Assembly: GCF_000725385.1 (NCBI RefSeq)
Contig: NZ_CP008884.1
Span: 992,001-1,056,000, forward strand
DNA: 64,000 nucleotides
DNA from: Dyella japonica A8
Lineage (GTDB): Bacteria; Pseudomonadota; Gammaproteobacteria; Xanthomonadales; Rhodanobacteraceae
Direction: 5' to 3'
Shown here: positions 55,331 to 64,000 of the stretch, in pieces
Layout: each line of letters opens with the position of its first letter
How positions within the stretch are numbered: position 1 is the stretch's first letter
Notes under the pieces: model-generated
What the model was told of the DNA's origin: nothing
Databases searched by the model: none
Seen by the model: only the letters and a program-made list of their open reading frames with translations
Program-made: the position numbers and the translations under genes

Positions 55331-56754
55331 TGATTATTGTTGGACGTCTGGACGTCCACGGTAACGAGCACCTGCGGCGCGGCATGGATCGGCAGTCGGA
55401 TCACGAAACGGGTTCCCTGCATCGGCGCGCTGGTCACGTCGATGGTGCCGTGCGCAGCATTGACCATGCTTGCCACCACGGATAGCCCCAGACCGGTGCC
55501 TCGCCCGAACGGCTTGGTGGTGTAGAACGGCTCGAACACCTTGGCGCGCACCTCGTCGCTCATGCCGACGCCGGAATCCGCCAGCGTGAGCTCCAGCATG
55601 GGCGGAGTGCCGCCGGTAGCCAGCCGCAGTGTGAACTGGCCACCTTCCGGCATGGCGTCGCGCGCGTTCGCCGCGATATTGAGGATCATCAGTTCGAACT
55701 GGCCGCGGTCGAGTTGCAATGGCAGTTCGGTCGGCGGCAACTGCAGGTCGAGTAGTATGTAGTTGCCCAGCAGCTGGTGCAGCATCGGTTCGAGTTCGGT
55801 CAGCGCGGTCGATGCGTCGAACACCTGGCTGACGCCGACTTCCTGTCGGCTGAAGTTGAGTAGCTTGCGGCTGATGGCGAGCGCACGTAGCGCGGCCAAT
55901 TCGATACCCTGCATGGCGTTCAGCAGGGCTGGCGTGCCAAGGTCAGCCAGTTGTTCGCGTTGTGACGCGTAGCCGAGCACTACGTTGAGCACGTTGTCGA
56001 AATCGTGGGCGACGCCGCTGGCGGCGCGCCCGATGGCGTCGAGTTTTTGCGAATGGATCAGCTGGTGCTGCGTGCGTTCGCGCTCCGCCATTTCTATTTT
56101 CAGCAGCTCGTTGCTGCGGGCGAGTGCCTCGCCTCGCTGCACCGCGTCGGAAAGCATCTGGCGCAACGCGCGGGTGGTGCAGTCGATGGCGAAAGCCACC
56201 ATCAAGTACGCGACGACCAGCATCGGTAACGCATGAAACGACCACCAGAAGTCCTGCTTTTGCCCTGGCAGCCACCAGGTGTCACCCAGTTGTCCAAGCG
56301 CGAAGCAGGCAATGATGGCGAAGTAAACAGTCCACAGCGTACGGCGCCCAAGGACGACGCCGCCAATGGCGAGCAACAGCGTTGGCGTGGGGTCGGGCGG
56401 CGCGTGCCGATAGCCGGTGGTGGCGAAATTCGCCGCAAGCGTCAGCAGGTAAACGCACAGAAAGAATTGAATGCCGCGGTTGAAACGCCCGCGCCGGATC
56501 ATAAGAACACCGATCCACGCGCCTAGCAAAATGCCGACGTCCGCACCGAGATCGGTGATGTCCGCGACGGACCATACGGCGGGGAGCGCTGCGCCCGGTT
56601 CGGCGAGCATGTAGTACACGCGCACCAGTAACGCCTGCAATCCAGTCGCGATCATGAGGATCTGGATAAAGCGAGCGTTGAGACGGTCGACAGGATCCTT
56701 TGTTGGTGCCCGGTCCAGCCATTCCCTGACGGCCCGTAGTCCTGGAATGGTCAC
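55327..56754 (-). CDS. Membrane sensor histidine kinase
   Basis: A 475-residue kinase from the GTG start. Six hydrophobic helices in residues ~30-205 form an integral sensing domain of unknown ligand, followed by a coiled coil (~210-235). The H-box is GVAHDFDNVLN (His250). The ATPase domain has the N-box NIAANARDAM, G1 LADSGVGM, F FEPFYTTK and G2 GRGTGLGLSVV. The GTG at 56754 follows GGAGGGG at proper spacing; an in-frame ATG at 56805 would add 17 residues. The stop shares CTAG with the response regulator. Confidence 0.9.
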   Translation of the reverse strand: MTIPGLRAVREWLDRAPTKDPVDRLNARFIQILMIATGLQALLVRVYYMLAEPGAALPAVWSVADITDLGADVGILLGAWIGVLMIRRGRFNRGIQFFLCVYLLTLAANFATTGYRHAPPDPTPTLLLAIGGVVLGRRTLWTVYFAIIACFALGQLGDTWWLPGQKQDFWWSFHALPMLVVAYLMVAFAIDCTTRALRQMLSDAVQRGEALARSNELLKIEMAERERTQHQLIHSQKLDAIGRAASGVAHDFDNVLNVVLGYASQREQLADLGTPALLNAMQGIELAALRALAISRKLLNFSRQEVGVSQVFDASTALTELEPMLHQLLGNYILLDLQLPPTELPLQLDRGQFELMILNIAANARDAMPEGGQFTLRLATGGTPPMLELTLADSGVGMSDEVRAKVFEPFYTTKPFGRGTGLGLSVVASMVNAAHGTIDVTSAPMQGTRFVIRLPIHAAPQVLVTVDVQTSNNNH

Positions 56755-57086
56755 ACTCCCCCCTCCGGAAGCTGTCAACAACCATCGCGTTTCTTCGATC
56801 CCCATCGGATCACGCGACCTACTTTCCCATTCTTCCGCGCCTGCGCCACGTGAGCAAGAGGAAATTTTGGTGAGATTGGAGAGCTGCGTGCTGTCCGGTG
56901 TGGGAGCGTGCGTGACTTGCCTCTTTCCCTCGCTGAATCTCCGAAACGCATCACACAAACGGGGCGCATACGCCCCTTTCAAAAGGTCGTCGCGGGTCAG
57001 CGTCGACGGAGCGGTCTGGGGAGATCGCCCGTCGTCAAGCCAGAGGGAACGGCAACGCTGCCAGCGTCCATTGGGGAGGATTTGCA
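56755..57086. promoter_or_regulatory. Leader region between the sensor kinase and TAA3
   Basis: A 332-bp gap without a gene, divergent between the kinase (minus) and TAA3 (plus). A stem-loop GGGGCG-CATA-CGCCCC followed by TTTC lies at 56961-56980, about 110 bp before the TAA3 start; it could attenuate transcription into TAA3. GGGGAGGA at 57073-57080 is the TAA3 ribosome site. Confidence 0.45.
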
Positions 57087-60000
57087 GTGAACAAGATCTA
57101 TAGCAAGGTCTGGAGCCCGGCGCGGGGCGCCGTGGTTGCGGTTTCCGAACTCGCACAGATGGCAGGCAAGGGTCGCCAGGGCGCCGCGCGCAAGATCGCC
57201 GCGGCCGGCGCACTCGCGCTTGGCATGATCATCACGGATGGCGCATACGCGCAGGTCACGCCTCCCACCGCGACGGCACCCACGCCGACGCCGGCCAGCG
57301 GCACCACGACCACCGTAGTTGATTCCTCGGGGACCGTTGCGATGTCCGGTCCCAGCAGCGGCGGCACCACCAACGCGTCGGTGGCTGGCAGCAACGACGT
57401 TGCCGCGGGCTCGGGCTCGGTGGCCACGGGCAGCAACGGCACGGCCGTTGGCGCCGGTGCGCAGGAGCACGGCGATAACGGGACAGCGGTCGGCAGTGCG
57501 GCCAACGCGGTGGGGAACGCAGCCGTTGCGCTGGGCGCCAACGCCACGGCGACTGGCGCCAACAGCGCCGCCTTGGGCACCGGAGCGCAGGCGCAGGGTG
57601 ATAACGGTACGGCAGTGGGCGGCGGCGCGAATGCCGTCGGCAATGCCGCGACGGCGGTTGGCAACAACGCGACCGCCACGGGTTTGAACAGCATGGCGAT
57701 GGGCCAGGGTGCCAATGCCGCCACCGACGCGAGCGTGGCGGTGGGCCAGGGGGCACAGGCAACGGGCGCTGCGTCCATGGCCGTTGGTACCGGTGCGCAA
57801 GCCACCGGTACCAACGGCACGGTGATTGGCAACGGCGCGATCGGTACGGACGTGGCCAACGCCGTGGTACTGGGCTCCGGTGCACAGGTGGTCGTGGGTT
57901 CGGGCAATTACACGGGCCTCACCAACGATACGGCGGTGGGCACGGGTGCCATCGTGTCCGGCGCCACGCAATCGATGGCCCTCGGTGCAAGTTCAATCGC
58001 TGGCGACTTGATCAACAACACCCAGTTGACCCAGGCCACGGCGATTGGCTATGCCGCGACAGCCAGTGCCTCCAACTCGTTGGCCGTCGGTTCTGGTGCA
58101 GTGGCCTCCGCGCAGTACGCCGTCGCCGTGGGCACGACTGATGGCGTCACCAGTACGACGGCCTCCGGCCAGTACGCCACGGCGTTGGGCGCCACGGCGG
58201 TCGCGTCGGGGCAAATGTCGGTGGCCCTCGGTGCTGGTAGTCAGGCGCTGGCAAGCGGTGCCATCGCGTTGGGTGCCGGTTCATCGACGGATGCCAACTC
58301 ACCGAACACCATCGCCATCGGTACAGGGGCCACGCTCATGGCCGCCAGCAATGGCACGGTAAGCCAGCTCGTAACAGGCAGCATCGCGATTGGCGCGAAT
58401 GCTGTTGTTTATGGCGGCATGTATGGTCTCGCCCTTGGCTATGGTTCGGGCGTTGCCCAGGGCAGCGTCGACGCCATTGGCATCGGCAATCATGCCATCG
58501 GCTACGGTGAGGGCTCGATCGCCATGGGTGCGGGCGCATACGCCCAGGGTCCAGGCTCCACGGCCGTGGGCGGGTGGCTGGATGTCAACGGTACCGGCTC
58601 GGTGGGGTACCGCTCCTCTGCCGTCAGCTCGGGCGCCGGATCAAGCGCCTACGGTGCGGGTGCGCACGCTATAGGGGACTTCAGCGTGGCGATGGGTGCC
58701 AACGCCTTGGCCGGTGGCACGCAGACGGTAACGCCCAACAGCAGCGCCACGACGGGTGACAATGCCGGTTACAGCAACGCCGCGACCACCGCCGGTTCCG
58801 TGGCCATTGGCTATTCCGCACTCACTAATGGCGATGGCAGCGTGGTGATTGGTAACGGCGCCATTGCCGATGGCTCCGCGAGTGGTAGCCAGATCCACAG
58901 CACGGCGATCGGCGCAAAGAGCGTGGCCTGGGCCACGGACTCTGTTGCGCTGGGCTACAACGCTATCGCCAACTGGACCGGTGACGAGGCGATTGGCACC
59001 AATGCGTTTGCAGGCGCCGGCGTCGGAACAAGAAATATGGCGATTGGTTACGGTGCCGTGGCCGGTAATCCGACAGCCGCCGATGCCACTCAGAGCGTCA
59101 ACGACGCGCTCGCCATCGGCGCCTCTTCGCTGGCCAACACCAACCAGGCCATGGCGGTGGGCGTGAACTCGTCGGCCACAGGTTCGGCAGCGCAGGCCAT
59201 GGGCAACAATGCGATTGCGTTGGGCACGCAAGGTCTGGCTGTTGGTCCTCAGGCCCAAGCCAGCGGCGACTATGGCGTTGCTATGGGTTCGGGTGCCTAT
59301 GCGTCCGGCGTGGGTGACACGGCGCTGGGCAGTGGCTCCTTCACCACGACCACCAATGGTTATGCCACCGCGGTGGGTTATGGCGCGCTGGTGACGGGTG
59401 ACAGCAGTGTGGCCCTGGGTGCCAATGCCACGGCGACGGGTGCCAACGCGGTGGCGATTGGTGCGGGCTCCCTGGCCGACCGCGACAACACGGTCTCGGT
59501 GGGCGCTGCTGGTGCGGAGCGCCAGATCACCAACGTGGCTGCCGGTACCGCGAGTACCGACGCGGTGAACGTCAGTCAGCTGAACGCGGCTCTCAGTAGC
59601 GCGACTGGGCAGGCTACTGCGCTGGCGGTGAACTACGACGACGCGACCAAGGCGGGCATCACGCTGGCGGGCACCAGCGGCACGCAGATCCACAACGTTG
59701 CCGCCGGTGTGCAAACGACCGATGCGGTGAACCTGGGTCAGCTGACCAGCGCGACCAGCACCATCAACAGCGAGCTGTCGACGCTCAATACCGAGTACAC
59801 CTCCCTGAGCAAGCAGGTCGGCGCCGGTGGCGGCGGCATGCCCGGCACCTTCGCGGTGAATGGCCAAGCGGGTAGCACGAGCAATGCCAGTGCCAACGGC
59901 AACAACGCCGTGGCGATCGGTAACGGTGCCGCCGTGGGTACGGGTGTCAGCGGTGACAACGGCACGGCGGTGGGTGGCGGCGCGCTGGCGCATGGCCCCA

Positions 60001-60722
60001 ACGACACGGCCTTCGGCGGCAACGCCAAGGTCAATGCCGATGGCAGTACCGCCGTGGGCGCTAACACCACCATCGCCGCGGCGGCGACCAATGCGGTGGC
60101 GGTGGGCGAAAGCGCGTCCGTGACGGCGGCATCGGGCACGGCCGTGGGCCAGGGCGCATCGGCGACGGCGGCCAACGCCGTGGCGCTGGGCCAGGGCTCG
60201 GTGGCCAACGCCGCCAACACGGTGTCGGTGGGTACGGCCACCAACCAGCGTCAGATCGTCAACGTCGCGGCCGGCGTGAACGTCACCGATGCGGCGAACG
60301 TCGGGCAGGTCAGCAGCCAGGTGCAGGCGGCCATCGCCACCGCCAAGACCTATACCGACGCCTCTGCGCAGCAGACGCTGAACTCGGCCAACGCGTACAC
60401 CAACCAGGCCATTGCCAACTACGACGCCAACGCCGGCATCGGCGCGCTGCGCACGCAGATGAATGACCAGTTCAACAACGTCAACCAGCGTCTCGACCGT
60501 GTCGGCGCGATGGGTTCCGCGATGGCACAGATGACAGCGAACACGTCGAACCTCGCGGGCGATAACCGAGTGGGCTTTGGCGCCGGCAACTACAACGGCC
60601 AGGGCGCGTTCGCCGTTGGCTACCAGCGTGCGTTCGCCAACAACCACGCAAGCGTGTCGGTGGGTGGATCGGTGTCGGGTTCGGAAACGTCCGTCGGCGT
60701 TGGCGGCGGCTTCAGCTGGTAA
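57087..60722 (+). CDS. Trimeric autotransporter adhesin TAA3 (YadA-like)
   Basis: A 1,211-residue protein starting at a GTG with a strong GGGGAGGA site. ESPR signal MNKIYSKVWSPARGAVVAVS, ending near GAYAQ (residue ~56). Residues ~60-800 are a very long run of YadA head repeats (AVGxxAxATGxxS pattern), with a neck RQITNVAAGTASTDAVNVSQ near 810. A second head and neck come from the cassette shared with TAA2 (residues ~865-1129). The anchor after MNDQF differs from TAA2 and ends GGGFSW. Upstream of the subtilisin gene, separated by a hairpin. Likely a surface adhesin. Confidence 0.92.
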   Translation: MNKIYSKVWSPARGAVVAVSELAQMAGKGRQGAARKIAAAGALALGMIITDGAYAQVTPPTATAPTPTPASGTTTTVVDSSGTVAMSGPSSGGTTNASVAGSNDVAAGSGSVATGSNGTAVGAGAQEHGDNGTAVGSAANAVGNAAVALGANATATGANSAALGTGAQAQGDNGTAVGGGANAVGNAATAVGNNATATGLNSMAMGQGANAATDASVAVGQGAQATGAASMAVGTGAQATGTNGTVIGNGAIGTDVANAVVLGSGAQVVVGSGNYTGLTNDTAVGTGAIVSGATQSMALGASSIAGDLINNTQLTQATAIGYAATASASNSLAVGSGAVASAQYAVAVGTTDGVTSTTASGQYATALGATAVASGQMSVALGAGSQALASGAIALGAGSSTDANSPNTIAIGTGATLMAASNGTVSQLVTGSIAIGANAVVYGGMYGLALGYGSGVAQGSVDAIGIGNHAIGYGEGSIAMGAGAYAQGPGSTAVGGWLDVNGTGSVGYRSSAVSSGAGSSAYGAGAHAIGDFSVAMGANALAGGTQTVTPNSSATTGDNAGYSNAATTAGSVAIGYSALTNGDGSVVIGNGAIADGSASGSQIHSTAIGAKSVAWATDSVALGYNAIANWTGDEAIGTNAFAGAGVGTRNMAIGYGAVAGNPTAADATQSVNDALAIGASSLANTNQAMAVGVNSSATGSAAQAMGNNAIALGTQGLAVGPQAQASGDYGVAMGSGAYASGVGDTALGSGSFTTTTNGYATAVGYGALVTGDSSVALGANATATGANAVAIGAGSLADRDNTVSVGAAGAERQITNVAAGTASTDAVNVSQLNAALSSATGQATALAVNYDDATKAGITLAGTSGTQIHNVAAGVQTTDAVNLGQLTSATSTINSELSTLNTEYTSLSKQVGAGGGGMPGTFAVNGQAGSTSNASANGNNAVAIGNGAAVGTGVSGDNGTAVGGGALAHGPNDTAFGGNAKVNADGSTAVGANTTIAAAATNAVAVGESASVTAASGTAVGQGASATAANAVALGQGSVANAANTVSVGTATNQRQIVNVAAGVNVTDAANVGQVSSQVQAAIATAKTYTDASAQQTLNSANAYTNQAIANYDANAGIGALRTQMNDQFNNVNQRLDRVGAMGSAMAQMTANTSNLAGDNRVGFGAGNYNGQGAFAVGYQRAFANNHASVSVGGSVSGSETSVGVGGGFSW
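59679..60473 (+). repeat. 795-bp cassette of TAA3, inverted copy of 49352-50146
   Basis: Starts at GGCACGCAGATCCACAACGT and ends at the TTC of MNDQF. Colinear with the TAA2 copy without gaps. Together the copies form a 795-bp inverted repeat enclosing 9.5 kb (50147-59678). Confidence 0.92.
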
Positions 60723-60727
60723 GGGGC

Positions 60728-60755
60728 GGGCGCCGGTCCGGCGCCCTTGCCTTTT
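60728..60755 (+). terminator. Hairpin after TAA3
   Basis: Perfect 9-bp arms GGGCGCCGG / CCGGCGCCC with a 1-base centre (effectively a shorter stem with a 5-nt loop), then TTGCCTTTT. Probable terminator, perhaps leaky into the subtilisin gene 26 bp beyond. Confidence 0.65.
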
Positions 60756-60780
60756 CACTCATCATGTCGGGGAGTCATGC

Positions 60781-62712
60781 ATGAAATACGGTACGTTTTT
60801 CCGCCTGGCCGCGCTGGCTTCGGCGCTGGGCTTTTCAGCGGCGCACGCCGCATCTGTGGTCACCAATACCGGTGCCACCATCAATGTGTCCACCATGGGC
60901 GTCAATGACACCGTCGATGGTTTCATCGTCACCTATCGTGCTGGCGCCTCCGAGCGAAGCAATGCCTCGGCCGTGACGCAGAGCGTCGCGGCGGCGGTTT
61001 CGCGCGCCAAGCTCGATGCGGCCTCGCAGAAGGCCACGCCCACGCATGCCGTGAGCATGCAGTGGAAGCGCAAGCTCGGCATCGGCGCCGACGTGGTACA
61101 TGCCAGCCGCCAACTCAGTCGCGCGGAGGCGTTGACCCTGATGCAGCAGATCGCGGCCGATCCTGCCGTTGCCCATGTCGAGCCTGACGTGCGTATGCAG
61201 ATCGTCCAGGACATCGCACCCAGCTCGCTGAAGACCGCTGCCGTGGGCACCAGCACGCCGAACGACCCGTACTTCTCCTATCAGTGGCATATGCATCCGG
61301 GCACGGGTACGGTGGAAACCATTGGCACCGACACGACCGGTTACGCCAATTACGGTGGCAGCAATGCATCCACGGTATGGCCGAGCTACGACGGCACGGG
61401 CGTGGTGGTGGCCGAGATCGATACAGGTGTAACACAGCACCCGGACCTGAATCTCGCACTTGCCAACGCGGGCTATGACTTCATTACCACGGCGGAGACT
61501 TCGGGACGTGCCGCGGATGGTCGCGTGGCCGGCGGCTGGGACACGGGCGACTGGACGAGGGTGACAATGTCCTGTCACACGCGGACCAACAGCAGCTGGC
61601 ACGGCACGCACGTCGCCGGCACCATCGGTGCGATCACCAATAATGGCGTGGGTGTGACGGGCGTGGCGCCAGGTGCACAGGTGTTGCCGCTGCGTGCACT
61701 GGGGCATTGCGGTGGTGCAACCTCCGATATCGCCGATGCGATTACCTGGGCCTCGGGTGGTTCGGTGCCGAACATGCCGGCCAACCCCAATCCCGCGCAG
61801 GTGATTAGCATGAGTTTGGGTGGCCCAGGCATGTGCGAAGCGACGGACGCCTTCGGCACCGCCATCGCAGGCGCCATTTCACGTGGTGTCACCGTGGTGG
61901 TTGCCGCCGGCAATAACGGCGTGGACATGGCCAATTTCTCGCCGGCGAGTTGCCCGGGTGTTGTCGCCGTCTCTTCCGTGGGTATCACAGGCAAGCGTGC
62001 GTTCTACTCCAATACGGGCAAGTTGGTGTCGATCGCGGCTCCCGGTGGTGGCATCTACCAGAACGACGATGTGTCGACCGGCGTGCAAATGCAGGCTGGG
62101 TTTGTCTGGTCGACGCTCAACAGTGGCTTGACGGCACCGGCTAATCCGACCTACGGCACCATGGCCGGTACCTCGCAGGCCACGCCGCATGTGTCGGGCG
62201 TGGTTGCCCTGATGATCGAGGCGGTGAAGCAGGCAGGCCAGCCGGCGCTTACGCCGTTCCAGATCCAGGAGGCACTGGTGGCGTCCGCGCGTGCGTTCCC
62301 GGTGAATGAGGGCTATCCGTTCGGCGCCGGCATCGTGGACGCCAACGCCGCCGTGAAGGCAGCGCTGAGTCCGGCGAGCACCCAGTTGCCGATTACACTC
62401 AAGGCCGGCACGCCGGTGGTGGAAGCCGGCAACGCAGGCGATTCGACGCTCTACACTTTCACGCTGCCAGCGAATGCCACCAACCTCACCATCCGCACAT
62501 TGGGGGGAACGGGCGACGTATCTTTGTACGCCAAGGTGGGTGTACCCGTGGCCGCGAATGGCTCCAATGCCGACTTCTCATCGGTCAAGCCCAACACCAA
62601 TAACGAATCCATCGTTGCCACCGCGCCACCGCCGGGTACGTGGTACGTGCGCGTTACCGGTGTGAAGACCTTTGCCAACGTGCAGTTGATAGCCAACTAC
62701 GTAGCGAACTGA
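60781..62712 (+). CDS. Secreted subtilisin-like serine protease (S8) with C-terminal PPC-like domain
   Basis: A 643-residue pre-pro-protease. Signal peptide MKYGTFFRLAALASALGFSA (to about 23), pro-domain (~45-135), catalytic triad Asp214 (EIDTGVTQHPD), His274 (HGTHVAG) and Ser465 (GTSQATPHVSG), with the SLGGPG oxyanion-side region between. The final ~85 residues are a beta-rich PPC-like domain resembling that of the sedolisin at 52-54 kb. GGGGAG precedes ATG 60781. It follows TAA3 on the same strand after a hairpin, so partial co-expression is possible. Confidence 0.93.
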   Translation: MKYGTFFRLAALASALGFSAAHAASVVTNTGATINVSTMGVNDTVDGFIVTYRAGASERSNASAVTQSVAAAVSRAKLDAASQKATPTHAVSMQWKRKLGIGADVVHASRQLSRAEALTLMQQIAADPAVAHVEPDVRMQIVQDIAPSSLKTAAVGTSTPNDPYFSYQWHMHPGTGTVETIGTDTTGYANYGGSNASTVWPSYDGTGVVVAEIDTGVTQHPDLNLALANAGYDFITTAETSGRAADGRVAGGWDTGDWTRVTMSCHTRTNSSWHGTHVAGTIGAITNNGVGVTGVAPGAQVLPLRALGHCGGATSDIADAITWASGGSVPNMPANPNPAQVISMSLGGPGMCEATDAFGTAIAGAISRGVTVVVAAGNNGVDMANFSPASCPGVVAVSSVGITGKRAFYSNTGKLVSIAAPGGGIYQNDDVSTGVQMQAGFVWSTLNSGLTAPANPTYGTMAGTSQATPHVSGVVALMIEAVKQAGQPALTPFQIQEALVASARAFPVNEGYPFGAGIVDANAAVKAALSPASTQLPITLKAGTPVVEAGNAGDSTLYTFTLPANATNLTIRTLGGTGDVSLYAKVGVPVAANGSNADFSSVKPNTNNESIVATAPPPGTWYVRVTGVKTFANVQLIANYVAN

Positions 62713-62718
62713 GTGGGG

Positions 62719-62774
62719 CATGTCGCCCGGTTTCCCGGCAGGTCCAGAACCGTCGGGGCCGGGCACATGTTTTT
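62719..62774 (+). terminator. Candidate terminator after the subtilisin gene
   Basis: CATGTCGCCCGG and CCGGGCACATG can pair with one mismatch around a ~28-nt loop and are followed by a run of Ts. Convergent with the M20 gene. Confidence 0.4.
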
Positions 62775-62779
62775 CCTGC

Positions 62780-64000
62780 TCAAGACGCCGGCGCGTTGAG
62801 ATAATCCAGCGTCGCCTGCAGCATCGACTCCATGCCGATCTTCAGCGCGCCTTCGTCCATGAAGAATTTCGGCGAATGGTTGGCGGGGGCCGCCAGCGCA
62901 TCCTGCCCCGTGGGCGTGGAGCCGACGAAGAAATACACGCTGGGTACTTCCTTCGCGAAGTAGGCGAAATCTTCCGAGGCCATCCACGGTTTGGCCTCGA
63001 TCACATGGTCGCCGCCGATGGCCTTGCCGATGCTGGCGCGCACGCGTGCCGCCAGTGCGGGATCGTTCACCAGCACGGGGTTGCTGTCGCCCACCGGGAT
63101 CTGCGTTTCCACGGTGGCGCCGTTCGCTTCAGCGACGTGTTCGGCGATGCTCTTGAGGTTGTCCATCGCCTGCTGGCGCATGCCGGCGTCGAAGGTGCGC
63201 AGCGTGCCCTGCAGTTCCACCTTGTCGGGCACGATGTTGTAGCGCGCCCCGCCTTCGACGATGCCGAAGCTGAGCACGGCGGGCAGGTCGCTGATGTTGA
63301 GCCTGCGGCTGACGATGGTCTGCGCGGCGCTGATGATTTCCGCCGACGTCACGATCGGGTCGATGCCGCCCCACGGCATCGCGCCGTGCGTCTGCTTGCC
63401 GTGCACCACCATCTTGAACCAGTCCGAACCCGCCATGGTCGGGCCGGGGCGCACCGATACCATGCCGACGTTGAGCGAACTGACCACGTGCATGCCGAAC
63501 ATCGCGTCAGGCTTGAAATCACGGAACACGCCATCCTTCAGCATCAGCGACGCACCGCCTTGCTCGCCGGCGGGGGCGCCTTCCTCGGCAGGCTGGAACA
63601 CGAACATCACCTCGCCCGGCAGGTCTTTCTTCATGCCGGCAAGTACGGTGGCGAGGCCAAGCAACATGGCGGTGTGCGCATCGTGGCCGCAGGCGTGCAT
63701 CACGCCGACCTGTTTGCCACGGTATTCGCCCTTGGCCTTGGAGGCGAACGGCAGATCCACTTCTTCAGTGACGGGTAGCGCATCCATGTCGGCGCGGATG
63801 GCGAGCTTCGGTCCCGGCTTGCCGCCCTTGAGGATGCCCACCACGCCGGTATGCGCGATACCGGTGTGCACCTCCAGCCCCAGTTTCTTCAGCTGCGCAG
63901 CGACCAGGGCCGAGGTACGCGTTTCCCGGTTGCTGAGTTCGGGATGCTGGTGGATATCGCGTCGCCAGGCGGTGACCTGCGGCAGTTCACCCTGCACGAG
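62780..64000 (-). CDS. M20 family metal-dependent amidohydrolase (N-terminus outside the window)
   Basis: About 407 residues are visible; the frame stays open at the right edge and the true start is beyond it. Metal-binding residues are seen in HACGHDAHTAM, FQPAEEG and MHVVSS, with a last histidine in PANHSPKFF near the C-terminus. The dimerisation domain contains KQTHGAMPWGGIDP. The family includes hippurate, IAA-amino acid and N-acyl-amino acid hydrolases; the substrate is unknown. An exported form is possible, but the N-terminus is not visible. Confidence 0.88.
   Translation of the reverse strand, partial: LVQGELPQVTAWRRDIHQHPELSNRETRTSALVAAQLKKLGLEVHTGIAHTGVVGILKGGKPGPKLAIRADMDALPVTEEVDLPFASKAKGEYRGKQVGVMHACGHDAHTAMLLGLATVLAGMKKDLPGEVMFVFQPAEEGAPAGEQGGASLMLKDGVFRDFKPDAMFGMHVVSSLNVGMVSVRPGPTMAGSDWFKMVVHGKQTHGAMPWGGIDPIVTSAEIISAAQTIVSRRLNISDLPAVLSFGIVEGGARYNIVPDKVELQGTLRTFDAGMRQQAMDNLKSIAEHVAEANGATVETQIPVGDSNPVLVNDPALAARVRASIGKAIGGDHVIEAKPWMASEDFAYFAKEVPSVYFFVGSTPTGQDALAAPANHSPKFFMDEGALKIGMESMLQATLDYLNAPAS

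Overview
The window is about 64 kb of high-GC bacterial chromosome. Gene content (ubiJ/ubiB, trmL, ttcA, rdgC, a PLD-type pssA, tandem S10 carboxypeptidases, xanthomonalisin-type sedolisin, DUF6624, DUF2968, DUF3613) and two dispersed palindromic repeat families point to a gammaproteobacterium of the Xanthomonadales/Rhodanobacteraceae type (Dyella, Luteibacter, Rhodanobacter or similar). That placement is inferred from gene families and repeats; no rRNA or tRNA gene was seen.

Bases 1-29,600 are mostly housekeeping and secreted-enzyme genes. They hold the ubiB/ubiJ end of a ubiquinone cluster; trmL; a double-domain M16 peptidase; a DUF4156 lipoprotein; a marR-fusc-DUF1656-hlyD efflux operon with a visible palindromic operator; pssA; a GNAT enzyme; a YdcH-like protein; ttcA; an aromatic aminotransferase; rdgC; a DUF45 metallopeptidase; an isoprenylcysteine-methyltransferase-like protein; an alpha/beta hydrolase; an M1 aminopeptidase; an EF-hand protein; a Tat-exported phosphoesterase; two S10 carboxypeptidases; DUF6624 and DUF2968. 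The gaps carry two repeat families. Family A is CGTCATCCCGG...GGATCCAG pairs. Family B is GTGGGAGCGCACCCTGTGCGCGA pairs, including an eight-unit 116-bp array. One 956-bp element has near-perfect 54-bp inverted ends and a 7-bp tandem repeat inside.

Bases 29,680-41,314 (minus strand) are a complete tad/flp type IVc pilus operon in the order flp, tadV, tadE, cpaB, cpaC, tadZ/cpaE, tadA/cpaF, tadB, tadC, tadD, DUF3613, tadG-like, with many 4-bp overlaps. An AraC-type regulator lies divergently upstream.

Bases 41,933-62,712 form a surface-adhesion island. It contains the AraC regulator, 21-bp-phased direct repeats, a trimeric autotransporter adhesin (TAA1) carrying an apparent 1-base frameshift inside a 219-bp repeat, a BamE/OmpA fusion resembling the adhesin anchor TpgA, TAA2 (minus), a secreted sedolisin, a response regulator and sensor kinase sharing a CTAG stop, TAA3 (plus) and a secreted subtilisin. 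TAA2 and TAA3 share a colinear 795-bp near-identical cassette in inverted orientation that ends at the start of their different membrane anchors. Recombination there would flip 9.5 kb and exchange adhesin N-termini. Both proteases end in the same kind of beta-rich C-terminal domain. The last gene is a truncated M20 amidohydrolase.

A plausible reading is that the Tad pilus and the three adhesins are surface-attachment functions controlled locally by the AraC protein and the two-component pair, with the two proteases as possible adhesin processors. These links are inferred from proximity, not demonstrated.
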